Positions 26,390 through 33,316 of a stretch of DNA of 41,165 nucleotides are shown piece after piece (within the stretch, counting starts at the first letter, position 1; each line of letters starts with the position of its first letter). The notes beneath the pieces were generated by a model that searched no databases, was not told the DNA's origin, and saw only the letters and a program-made list of their open reading frames with translations. Source of the DNA: Bacillota bacterium (GTDB lineage Bacteria > Bacillota > Bacilli > Alicyclobacillales > SLC66); contig JAPNUJ010000015.1 in NCBI GenBank assembly GCA_026627155.1, forward strand, positions 1-41,165, written 5' to 3'. A program made the position numbers and the translations under genes.

Positions 26390-26418
26390 TTGTGGCTGGG
26401 ACCTGGCGGCCTTATAAA
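26390..26418 (+). promoter_or_regulatory. Candidate promoter of the Ala/Asn-rich protein gene
   Basis: TTGTGG at 26390-26395 and TATAAA at 26413-26418 are 17 bases apart. Transcription from about 26425 would give a leader of roughly 190 bases containing the structured element at 26534-26588. Confidence 0.4.
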
Positions 26419-26533
26419 GTGGGTCTATACGAGAGCATACGCGTTAGGAGATCAGTTCGGATCATTCTTTTTACGGCTTTTTTCATGGCAGTGAAAATCA
26501 CGGATTTGCCCTCATTTGCCGAGAAAGTTTTTT

Positions 26534-26588
26534 GGCTGCGACGGACATAAACGCTTTGGACGGGTCGAACGTCTGGACTGTGTCGCAG
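26534..26588 (+). promoter_or_regulatory. Structured 5' leader element
   Basis: An outer stem CTGCGAC (26536-26542) with GTCGCAG (26582-26588) encloses an inner hairpin GACG (26559-26562) with CGTC (26570-26573), the latter extendable by G-U pairs. The element ends about 13 bases before the SD of the secreted-protein gene. I do not recognise a known riboswitch consensus. It could be a cis-acting RNA element or an RNA-stabilising hairpin. Confidence 0.4.
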
Positions 26589-26617
26589 TTCAAATAGCCG
26601 GAAGGGGAGAACACAAC

Positions 26618-27259
26618 ATGAGGACCTTGATGATTCGTACCGCAGGTGCAGTCGCAGCGTTGACTTTGGTGCTTGGCGCGCCGATCGCGGCGATGGCTGC
26701 CACGTCGGGCTCGCAAGTCAACACATCGGCAGATGCTTCTGCCCAAGCGGAGATCTCGGCACAGACGGATGCGTGGCTGGGGCTCTCGGGATCGAACTGC
26801 TCTTATCTGGATAGTGGGGCGATGAGCAATGTCTGGGCCAATGACCAGACGAACGTGGGCAGCCAGATGTCCTCTTGGGGCATGGGATATGGCAATGCGG
26901 ACGCTGGCGCCAACGCAAATGCCAACGCTGATTTAAACCTGTCGCTCGGGCTCAACGGCAACGCGCAAGCGGACGGGTATGGCAGTGCAGGCAATGGGAC
27001 GTACTTTGGCTCTGGTGCAGATTCCGGTCTCGTCTCGGGCCTGATGACGAACCTGTCACTCGGCCTCTCGACCAATACACAAGTCTCCGGTTCCGGCGAC
27101 TTCTCAGCAAGCGGATCGGGAAACAGTTCAACGGGCGGCAACGGTGGTGCCAGTGGTTCGGCATCGGGCAGTGCGAACGCGAATGCGAACGCCAATGCGA
27201 ACGTCAATGCGAACGTAGGCATCAACCTGGGCGTGCTGTTGGGCATCCAACTTGGTTAA
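26618..27259 (+). CDS. Secreted Gly/Ser/Ala/Asn-rich low-complexity protein
   Basis: A 213-residue protein with a clear Sec signal peptide (RTLMIRTAGAVAALTLVLG, predicted cleavage after AMA, about residue 27). The mature part is rich in Ala, Asn, Gly, Ser and Asp, with hydrophobic repeats of the type NLSLGL (twice) and NLGVLLGIQLG at the C-terminus, and a 7-unit Ala/Val-Asn dipeptide tract near the end. It contains one cysteine in the mature part (SNCSYL). The strong SD AAGGGGAG sits 8 bases before ATG 26618. No family is recognised; a cell-surface, matrix or spore-coat role is a guess. Confidence 0.75.
   Translation: MRTLMIRTAGAVAALTLVLGAPIAAMAATSGSQVNTSADASAQAEISAQTDAWLGLSGSNCSYLDSGAMSNVWANDQTNVGSQMSSWGMGYGNADAGANANANADLNLSLGLNGNAQADGYGSAGNGTYFGSGADSGLVSGLMTNLSLGLSTNTQVSGSGDFSASGSGNSSTGGNGGASGSASGSANANANANANVNANVGINLGVLLGIQLG
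27173..27214 (+). repeat. 6-bp tandem repeat coding Ala/Val-Asn dipeptides
   Basis: Seven 6-base units of the form GCGAAC/GCGAAT/GCCAAT/GTCAAT occur in frame near the 3' end of the secreted-protein gene. A weaker, shorter copy of the same codon pattern is seen around 26911-26930. Confidence 0.8.
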
Positions 27260-27278
27260 GCGCTACTTATCGACGCGT

Positions 27279-27307
27279 GGTCAGTGTCCGCGATGTGCGC
27301 ACTGACC
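27279..27307 (+). other. Hairpin between the two secreted-protein genes
   Basis: GGTCAGTG (27279-27286) pairs with CACTGACC (27300-27307), an 8-bp perfect stem with a 13-base loop and no T-run. It lies between two same-strand genes 81 bases apart and may be an mRNA processing or stability element rather than a terminator. Confidence 0.5.
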
Positions 27308-27340
27308 GCGCGCCTCTAATGACAAGGGGAGGTGTTTGAA

Positions 27341-28270
27341 GTGAAGCGAAGACATCGGCTGCTTTTTGCCACCGTCGCGTGTGCGTTTGGACTCTATGCG
27401 GCTGGAGTCAGCCCGGCAAGCGGTGCCCACGCCGAGTCTGCAACGCGCGTCCGGTCGGCCACGGCGGCGACCCAGGCCATGGCGAGTATCCGTGGCATGC
27501 TGATCAGCAATGCGAGTGTGGACTATCGCAGTCGTGACAGCCTGGACGCGCCCATGCGCTACGTGGCCGGCTTGACGGCAAGCACCCAGGTCGCTCTGGA
27601 CACATTTGACGCACGGAACGATGTAACGACTCGGCTTGTGCACTTGTTTATCGATCCATCGCCAGTATGGCACAATGCATCCTCATACATGGTGTACGCC
27701 AACCTCGTCTTCGATGAGCACCTTGGCGATGTCGGTAAATCCCTGAAAAATGTGACGTGGAGCGACTTGTTCGTCAGCTCTAGGTTGAAAAACGGACAGT
27801 TTCGCGTGACGGATATTCTGCCGATCACCCCGATTCTGCACGGAGGGGCGCACCCTATGTTTGATTACGCCCCGTCGGCGGGCTATGCGGAGATGTCGGC
27901 GGAATTTCGGACAGGGCTGGATCAGTATGCCGCGCGTGCGCATTACGCGGCGCACAAGGTCGATATCAAGATGTTCGGTTACTATCTGGACGCGGCGACG
28001 CATCAACTGCGGGTCTATCTCTTTGTCCACAATGGTCTGAATGTTCCGGCGTACGCCATTCGTGGTACACTTCGGGCAAGTCTCATGAGGCATGAGATGT
28101 TCGCCAGTTCGTTCGCGCTCGACGACCCTACCTTTGGCATCTTGTTTCCGGGGCAGACGCGGTTCGCTGTCGTGACGCTGCCGGAAAGCAGTATCCGGGA
28201 TCGCGCCGCTTTGCTGGAGTATCGCAAGGATTCCACGTTTTTCTCGCAGTTTGTCTATCGGCCCCTGTGA
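27341..28270 (+). CDS. Exported protein of unknown function, possibly with a SLAP-like domain
   Basis: A 309-residue protein with an N-terminal signal peptide (basic KRRHRLL, then a hydrophobic stretch to about residue 30). GTG 27341 is preferred, since AAGGGGAGGTG lies 7-8 bases before it and covers the upstream in-frame GTG 27332. The C-terminal third (LRVYLFVHNGLNVPAYAIRG, then FASSFALDDPTFGILFPGQT) resembles the surface-layer-associated SLAP domain in its NGL and F-x-L patterning, but this is only a visual similarity. It probably acts outside the membrane, with the low-complexity protein encoded just upstream. Confidence 0.65.
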   Translation: MKRRHRLLFATVACAFGLYAAGVSPASGAHAESATRVRSATAATQAMASIRGMLISNASVDYRSRDSLDAPMRYVAGLTASTQVALDTFDARNDVTTRLVHLFIDPSPVWHNASSYMVYANLVFDEHLGDVGKSLKNVTWSDLFVSSRLKNGQFRVTDILPITPILHGGAHPMFDYAPSAGYAEMSAEFRTGLDQYAARAHYAAHKVDIKMFGYYLDAATHQLRVYLFVHNGLNVPAYAIRGTLRASLMRHEMFASSFALDDPTFGILFPGQTRFAVVTLPESSIRDRAALLEYRKDSTFFSQFVYRPL

Positions 28271-28281
28271 TTTTACAGGGG
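28262..28281 (+). terminator. Hairpin overlapping the stop codon of the exported-protein gene
   Basis: CCCCTGT (28262-28268) and ACAGGGG (28275-28281) form a 7-bp stem with a GATTTT loop, followed by a moderately T-rich stretch. The TGA stop lies in the stem and loop. Probable factor-independent terminator. Confidence 0.6.
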
Positions 28282-28329
28282 TCTTGCCTTGTCCCATTTA
28301 ACTTCCCATTCATCGCGTTCGGGATTCTG

Positions 28330-28358
28330 TTGTGACAGACCTGTCAGTCATGTATACT
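28330..28358 (+). promoter_or_regulatory. Promoter with central dyad upstream of the DUF6526-like gene
   Basis: TTGTGA (28330-28335) and TATACT (28353-28358) are 17 bases apart. A perfect dyad TGACAG-AC-CTGTCA (28333-28346) overlaps the -35 box and the spacer, a position expected for a repressor site. The regulator is unknown. Confidence 0.55.
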
Positions 28359-28425
28359 GAGAATCGAATAGGGTCATCATAACAGGTTCGGTGATTTATG
28401 GGCCAAGGCCGTTGGGGGTAGGTAT

Positions 28426-28860
28426 GTGAAAGAGCAAAATTATCAAAATCATGTGCGGTTTCATCCGTTTTTTCACTTTTTCTTGTTCCCGTTGACGTTT
28501 GCATTGTTCGTGGCCAGTGTGTTCAATCTGTTTCCGGCTTTTCGCGGTGGCATGGAACTTTGGTTTGCGGTGGTGCTGATGCTGGGTTCGCTGGCTCTCG
28601 TGTTTACGGTCTTGTTGGCCCGCACCTATGCTAACAAGGTACAGAACCGTGTCGTGCGAGTGGAGGAGAATTTTCGCCATTACAGACTGATCGGGCAGCC
28701 GCTTGATCCGGACCTGACGATGGCCCAGATCATCGCGTTGCGGTTTGCGAGCGATGAAGAGTTCCCCGGACTTTGCGCGCGCGCGTTGCAAGAACGGCTC
28801 AGCGCGGATGATATCAAGAAGGCGGTCACCACGTGGCGCGCAGATCACGTGCGGGTCTGA
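28426..28860 (+). CDS. Small membrane protein, DUF6526-like
   Basis: A 144-residue protein beginning MKEQNYQNHVRFHPFFHF, the signature N-terminus of the DUF6526 family of Bacillota and Bacteroidota. Two transmembrane segments are seen (about residues 15-36 and 44-65), followed by a soluble, charged C-terminal half with PLDPDLTMAQIIALRFASDE. The start is GTG 28426 with GGGGGTAGG upstream. The function of the family is unknown. It has its own promoter and forms a single-gene unit. Confidence 0.8.
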   Translation: MKEQNYQNHVRFHPFFHFFLFPLTFALFVASVFNLFPAFRGGMELWFAVVLMLGSLALVFTVLLARTYANKVQNRVVRVEENFRHYRLIGQPLDPDLTMAQIIALRFASDEEFPGLCARALQERLSADDIKKAVTTWRADHVRV

Positions 28861-28943
28861 CCAGGAGCGCAGAGGCGTGATGTGTGATGTGTGCGGCCGA
28901 CAAGCTATGGGGGCGGTACGCGCCGGGTGACTCAGGCGATCTG

Positions 28944-28972
28944 TTGACGGGGTCTTGCAGTCGGCGTAGAAT
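28944..28972 (+). promoter_or_regulatory. Promoter of the ABC-F remnant leader
   Basis: TTGACG (28944-28949) and TAGAAT (28967-28972) are separated by 17 bases, five of six matches in each box. The start would be near 28979, giving a leader of about 300 bases to the ABC-F start. Confidence 0.7.
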
Positions 28973-28978
28973 GGCTTT

Positions 28979-29286
28979 TGACCCGGCGGGTTGCGGGTGG
29001 AATCAGCAGGAGGGATCGCCGTTCTGAATCGCAGTGGGAACGACGCGCTAACTGAATTTGCGCGATGAGGAACGGTCAGCTTGGCGTTGGATTTGTTTCC
29101 GTGCGTCGGTTGCTCCGTTTTCATCGCAGGTTAGGCCGGTCCGACTGTGGCTGATCCTCCATGGATAACTGTGATGCCAATGGATGCGTCTCAAAACCAC
29201 GGGTCTAGCGACCTGTGGTTTTGTCTTTTTTTGGTGCGCGTGCAGCCGGAATCGGCCCATTTCCGAGGAGACTGGAGTGGGCGTCC
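28979..29286 (+). promoter_or_regulatory. Attenuator-like leader with possible short leader ORF
   Basis: Between the promoter and the ABC-F start lie a strong SD AGGAGGG (29008-29014) with no large gene behind it, a possible 14-codon leader ORF from CTG 29024 to TGA 29068, and a strong terminator (29192-29232). GACTGTGG (29143-29150) can pair with CCACGGGTC in the terminator's 5' arm (29197-29205), giving a competing antiterminator. This layout matches ribosome-sensed attenuators in front of ABC-F resistance genes such as vmlR. The non-ATG leader start is the weakest part. Confidence 0.5.
29192..29232 (+). terminator. Strong intrinsic terminator in the ABC-F leader
   Basis: CAAAACCACGGGTC (29192-29205) pairs with GACCTGTGGTTTTG (29210-29223) around the loop TAGC, with G-T pairs in the middle, followed by TCTTTTTTT. 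It ends about 55 bases before the ABC-F start codon. Confidence 0.9.
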
Positions 29287-29562
29287 TTGACAATTTTACA
29301 GGTCCGACAGCTGTCCTTTTCGTACGGCGAGGTGCAAGTGCTGAAAAATGTGTCCATGCAGATCAGAGAAGGCGAACGCGTGGGTCTGGTGGGGGCCAAC
29401 AGGAGTGGAAAGTCCACATTGCTCCGACTCTTGGCGAGTGAGTGGTCGCGCACGAGCCGGATTGCGCGGGCGTTGTCTCAGACGGCGGACGCCCTTTTGC
29501 TGGATGAGCCGACAGATTACTTGGATGGGAAATTCGCAGGGTCGAGAGAAGTGCAGGCGTAG
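29287..29562 (+). pseudogene. Decayed ABC-F family ATPase gene
   Basis: The 91-residue product starts at TTG 29287 with TILQVRQLSFSYGEVQVLKN, the first strand of an ABC-F ATPase. A P-loop-like GANRSGKSTLLRLLA follows, with arginine replacing the usual glycine of NGSGKS. It then jumps from about residue 53 straight to SRIARALSQTADALLLDEPTDYLD, the region between signature motif and Walker B. The segment between (most of the first nucleotide-binding domain), the linker and the whole second domain are missing; intact ABC-F proteins are about 500-650 residues. An internal in-frame deletion plus 3' loss is inferred. Intact relatives protect ribosomes from antibiotics or regulate translation; this copy should not work. 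Confidence 0.8.
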
Positions 29563-30024
29563 ATGAGCGTGTTCCCGGATTGATTTGGGTGCTGGGCATG
29601 CCGCTGTCTCGAAGACGCCGGGCCCGTCTAGTCTCATCCTGAGACTCACGGCGACGGGCTAGTCTCATCCTGAGACTTACGGCGCCCAGCTAGTCTCAAT
29701 CTGAGAAATACCGGGTCCTTCCGGTTCAATGCCATTACCTTTCAGTCGTGTCTTTCGGGCTTGGACGTTGGCAACTCGGTCTGGCGAACCGCATTCCTCT
29801 GCTTGGCACGCAGGTGGACACCCACGAGTGACCATCATGCAGGAATCTCCATGAATGACGAGTTGAGTCGAGCAGGGTTTTGGATCGTCGGCCGCGAAAT
29901 AAGGAGGCAACAAACGACCGCTCGCCGCCCGCCCGCGGCCCGCCGCCCGCCGCACACCTGCACACACGCTAGAGAAACGATCGTCGCGGCACCGCCGTGA
30001 CAGCCGGAGAGACAGGAGTTTTCT
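29563..30024. other. Gap between the ABC-F remnant and the MFS gene
   Basis: No gene is supported. It holds the 31-bp dyad array (29628-29720, listed separately) and a GC-rich imperfect tandem run of GCCGCCC-like units at about 29923-29952. Longer open frames on the minus strand here lack ribosome binding sites and family features. Confidence 0.5.
29628..29720. repeat. Three 31-bp tandem units, each with a dyad
   Basis: Units start at 29628, 29659 and 29690, exactly 31 bases apart. Each begins CTAGTCTCA; the first two contain a perfect dyad AGTCTCA-TCC-TGAGACT followed by a conserved ACGGCG tail. In the third the dyad is degenerate (AGTCTCA-ATC-TGAGAAA). The period is close to three helical turns, which would put bound proteins on one face of the DNA. 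Confidence 0.85.
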
Positions 30025-31308
30025 TTGCACATGGCCACGCTGGAACAGGAGACGCATGTGCTGCGTCTTGGCATGGATATGAAGCGCGTGACGTGGTTTA
30101 ATTTTCGGATTGACTTTTCTGCGTCTATTTTGTTTGCACTCTATAATGTCGTCGTCAACCAGTTCTATACGCCGATGGCGATCCGGCATGGGATTTCGAA
30201 CGTTGAGGTGGGGTTGCTGACGGCAGCGCCGGCGATCGGCTCGCTGTTGTCGCCACTCTGGGCGGGGATGATGGGGCGCCGGTCACCCATGCCCTTCATC
30301 TTCTGGCCGAATCTTCTTGCGCGCCTGTCGATCTGTGTCGTCGGACTGTGGCTGTCCCCGCTGATGTTTGTCGCGGTGGCGCTGTTTGTCAACTTTCTTG
30401 GCGCCATCCAGGCACCAGCCTATCCTGCTTTGATGCCTCGCATCTACCCGGGGCGACTGCGTGGACGGTTGATGGGGTATGTGCGGGTCGCGCAGTGTCT
30501 CTTTCTCGTTCCACTGGCTTTGATTGTCGGCGCGTGGCTTCATGTCGACGGCGACATGTGGCCCCTCATCTGCGCCTCGGCCCTCGGGGTGGCGTCTCTG
30601 ATCCTCTTTACCGCTGTGCGTCAGGTCGAGCCTCAACCCCCGCACGCCGCGGAGGACCTTCACCATACGCCAGGGTTTGCCGCGCACATCAAGGGCCAGT
30701 GGCGGCTCGTGAAGACCACTGCGGGGCTTGGTGCCTTCCTGGTGGCGACCTCGCTGACGGGGTTTGGCAATCTGGTGGGGGCACCACTCTTTCAGATCTA
30801 TCAGATTCACGTTCTGAATCTCAACAACTTTCAGATCGGCGAGACGCGCATGGCGTACTATGCGCTCCTTCTCGTCGCCTACTTTGCACTGGGGTGGGTG
30901 ATCGACAAAGTCTCGCCGCGCCATGCCTTGCTCTGGGGCATGGCGGCCTATGCGATGATGCCCATCCTGTACGCCGCCTTCGGGAGTTTCGGCGCCGTCC
31001 TTGCGGCCAGCGGCTTTCAGGGGATCGGCGATGCGGCGTGGGATATCGGCCTCATGGCCTATGTATTTCAAATGGCGCCGGGGAAAGAGGCATCCGTTTT
31101 CGGACTGCATCTCCTGCTGTTTGGTGTCCGTGGGACCATCGCCCCCCTGCTTAGTACGGCCGCGGCCGCTGTGGTGCCGCTACCGGTGTTGCTGGTCGGG
31201 GCGACGCTGTTTTGTGTGGCCGGTCTGATTGTGCTGGCAGTCTTCAGGCCTCATGCGCGACCGGGCGGCGACGACTTGCTGATCGCTTCCCACAGTCCGC
31301 CAAGGTAG
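30025..31308 (+). CDS. MFS transporter
   Basis: A 427-residue integral membrane protein with about 12 hydrophobic segments. It shows the N-terminal pattern FNFRIDFSASILFALYNVV, the cytoplasmic loop MGRRSPMPF between helices 2 and 3, and PRIYPGRLRGRLMGYVRV in the middle of the first half. It is an MFS-fold permease; the substrate is not evident. TTG 30025 is preferred (GGAG 30015-30018, 6-base spacing); ATG 30031 has a 12-base spacing. Its 3' end overlaps the convergent uxuA gene by 58 bases. A sugar or uronate substrate would fit the neighbour but is inference. Confidence 0.85.
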   Translation: MHMATLEQETHVLRLGMDMKRVTWFNFRIDFSASILFALYNVVVNQFYTPMAIRHGISNVEVGLLTAAPAIGSLLSPLWAGMMGRRSPMPFIFWPNLLARLSICVVGLWLSPLMFVAVALFVNFLGAIQAPAYPALMPRIYPGRLRGRLMGYVRVAQCLFLVPLALIVGAWLHVDGDMWPLICASALGVASLILFTAVRQVEPQPPHAAEDLHHTPGFAAHIKGQWRLVKTTAGLGAFLVATSLTGFGNLVGAPLFQIYQIHVLNLNNFQIGETRMAYYALLLVAYFALGWVIDKVSPRHALLWGMAAYAMMPILYAAFGSFGAVLAASGFQGIGDAAWDIGLMAYVFQMAPGKEASVFGLHLLLFGVRGTIAPLLSTAAAAVVPLPVLLVGATLFCVAGLIVLAVFRPHARPGGDDLLIASHSPPR

Positions 31309-32309
31309 GTGGCACCCAGCGCGCGATCGAACAGTCCGTATCCCGGATTGCCCGTTTCACCCCACACCATCCGTCCGTGATCGGGTCGCACGGGTCCTGT
31401 GAAGCCGACTTCGAAGAGGGCTTGCATGACGGCGTGCATGTCGATGGAACCGTCCGCGGAGCGGTGTCCCGACTCGTAAAATGAGTGCGGCCCCGTCCGG
31501 CGGACATTGCGCAGGTGGACAAAGTGGATGCGACCGTCGCGTCCGAGTTCTCGCACCATGCCGGGCAGGTCGTTGTCCGCCCGTGAACCGAGCGAGCCGC
31601 TGCAGAAGCAGAGACCGTGGCAAGGGTCGTCATAGAGTGACAGCAGTCGGAGCAGGTTGGCCTGATCGACGACAATGCGCGGAATGCCAAGCACGGGCCA
31701 AGGCGGGTCGTCTGGATGTATGGCCATCTTGATGCCGCACGCCTTGGCCACCGGCATGACAGCCTGGACGAAGTAGTCCAGGTGCTCCCAGAGTGCTTCT
31801 GCCGAAAGCGCCTGATAGAACCGGAAGCGGCGAATCAGGGCTTCGGCCTCCGCGTCGAGGTTCCACGCAGGTAAGCGTAGGGCGCCGGACAAAAGTGCCT
31901 GTTCGTCTACCCCCGCATCGTCGTAGGCCAGTGTGGTCGAGCCGTCGGGAAGCGGGTGTTCGAGCGACGTGCGCAGCCAGTCGAAGAGGGGCATGAAATT
32001 GTAGCACACGGTGTGGATCTGCTCGGCCGCCAAGTTGCGCAGGGTGTCCTGATAGGCCTCAATGTAGCGGTCGCGCGTCGCCAACCCCATCTTGATGTCT
32101 TCGTGAACGGGAACGCTTTCGATGACGGTCAGCGTCAAACCGGCTCGTTCGACGCTATCGCGCACGGCGGCGATCTCATCGCGCCGCCAGAGTTCTCCCG
32201 GCGCCTTGTGGTGAAGGGAGGTCACGATGCCGCGCACGCCGGGGATCTGGCGAATGTCGGCGAGCCGCACGGGATCCTGTTCCCCGTACCAGCGAAATGA
32301 CAGGTTCAT
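31251..32309 (-). CDS. uxuA: Mannonate dehydratase
   Basis: Removes water from D-mannonate to give 2-keto-3-deoxy-D-gluconate. At 352 residues it is near the Bacillus UxuA length (about 360). Recognisable segments: SFRWYGEQDPVRLADIRQIP at the N-terminus, GIVTSLHHKAPGELW, ESVPVHEDIK, CYNFMPLFDW, KMAIHPDDPP, CFCSGSLGSR, FVHLRNV and RPDHGRMVWGE near the C-terminus. The last four contribute the divalent metal and substrate site. ATG 32309 overlaps the kdgK stop as ATGA. It is the last gene of the uronate operon. Confidence 0.96.
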   Translation of the reverse strand: MNLSFRWYGEQDPVRLADIRQIPGVRGIVTSLHHKAPGELWRRDEIAAVRDSVERAGLTLTVIESVPVHEDIKMGLATRDRYIEAYQDTLRNLAAEQIHTVCYNFMPLFDWLRTSLEHPLPDGSTTLAYDDAGVDEQALLSGALRLPAWNLDAEAEALIRRFRFYQALSAEALWEHLDYFVQAVMPVAKACGIKMAIHPDDPPWPVLGIPRIVVDQANLLRLLSLYDDPCHGLCFCSGSLGSRADNDLPGMVRELGRDGRIHFVHLRNVRRTGPHSFYESGHRSADGSIDMHAVMQALFEVGFTGPVRPDHGRMVWGETGNPGYGLFDRALGATYLGGLWEAISKSSPPGRA

Positions 32310-33292
32310 CGACTCACCCCACTCTCGCCGCGAAGCGCCAGCTTTGCATCGTGCCAGTCAGGGTACTCGCGCCAGTCGCCCGACCCCGTGACGGCGCACG
32401 CGCCGACATAGGCGCCAAGGCGCAGGGCTGCAGTGGGGTCCAGTCCATGAAGCATGCCGGCGATCCAGCCCGCATTGAACCCATCGCCCGCCCCGACCGT
32501 GTCGACCACCGTGTCCACGGGAAAAGCCGGCACGCTCGTCAATTCGCCCGCCACAGAGGTGGTCGCCCCGCGTTCTCCTTGTTTGACCAGTACGCCAAGT
32601 CCAGAAAAGCCATCGGCTCGAGCCCGCTGTTCGACCTCGGCCGGATCGTCCGTGCCAAAGAGCAGCGCCGCCTCCGTATCGCCGAGAAGCAGCCAGCGCA
32701 CGCGTGGCAGCACGCTGATCAAAAGTGCGCGCCATGCGTCAAGTGGAGCGAGCTTCAGCCGAATGTTGATGTCAAACGAGACGGGCAGTTGCTGAGCGGC
32801 CGCCTCCTTCAGCAGGGCCTCTGCGTGCACACGAGCCGGCTCGCCGAGCATCCAGGTGATGCCTGTGGCGTGGACCCAACCATACTGCTTACTCCGCAAG
32901 GTGGCCAGGACGGGGTCCGTCCGCCACGCGCCGAGTGCCATCGGGGACGTCTTGCGATAGTAGAAGACCTGCGTATCGCCACGAAGTCCCGACCACTGTT
33001 TAAAATACAGTCCCGTCGCGCCCTCTGCCGCCGTCTCCACAAGGCGTGCGTCAACGCCGGCACCGCGCAGGGCGCAGCGGATTCGCTCGCCGAACGGATC
33101 ATCGCCGACGCTGGCAGCGAAACTGACCGGGATGCCTAAGCGGGCCAGGCCGATGGCGGTGTTGAGTTCAGCGCCCGCGCAGTCCATCCGGTACTGATCG
33201 ACCCCGGACAGTCGCCCGCGGGTCTCCGGGATGCAGACCACCATCGGCTCGCCGAATGTCAACACGTTTGTCAATGTGCTTGCTGGGACCAC
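32306..33292 (-). CDS. kdgK: 2-keto-3-deoxygluconate kinase, PfkB family
   Basis: Phosphorylates 2-keto-3-deoxygluconate to KDPG. The 328-residue PfkB/ribokinase fold shows TFGEPMVVCIPE at the N-terminus, GAELNTAIGLARLGIPVSFAA (quoted in part; first PfkB signature), and DTVGAGDGFNAGW (second signature with the catalytic aspartate). GTG 33292 has GAGGAG with 8-base spacing. It sits between uxaC and uxuA, which makes the KDG assignment strong. The aldolase that would cleave KDPG is not present in the window. Confidence 0.93.
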   Translation of the reverse strand: MVPASTLTNVLTFGEPMVVCIPETRGRLSGVDQYRMDCAGAELNTAIGLARLGIPVSFAASVGDDPFGERIRCALRGAGVDARLVETAAEGATGLYFKQWSGLRGDTQVFYYRKTSPMALGAWRTDPVLATLRSKQYGWVHATGITWMLGEPARVHAEALLKEAAAQQLPVSFDINIRLKLAPLDAWRALLISVLPRVRWLLLGDTEAALLFGTDDPAEVEQRARADGFSGLGVLVKQGERGATTSVAGELTSVPAFPVDTVVDTVGAGDGFNAGWIAGMLHGLDPTAALRLGAYVGACAVTGSGDWREYPDWHDAKLALRGESGVSR

Positions 33293-33316
33293 GGGCTCAG
33301 CTCCTCGCGGGGACCG

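Noticed and set aside
26521..26617. c-di-GMP or c-di-AMP riboswitch
   Set aside because: The expected conserved cores of these riboswitches are not seen; only a generic nested hairpin is supported.
29628..29720. CRISPR array
   Set aside because: There are only three units, directly adjacent without unique spacers, and no cas genes.
29677..30189. 170-codon minus-strand frame over the repeat array and MFS start
   Set aside because: It runs through low-complexity GC-rich DNA and the array, and has no family features.
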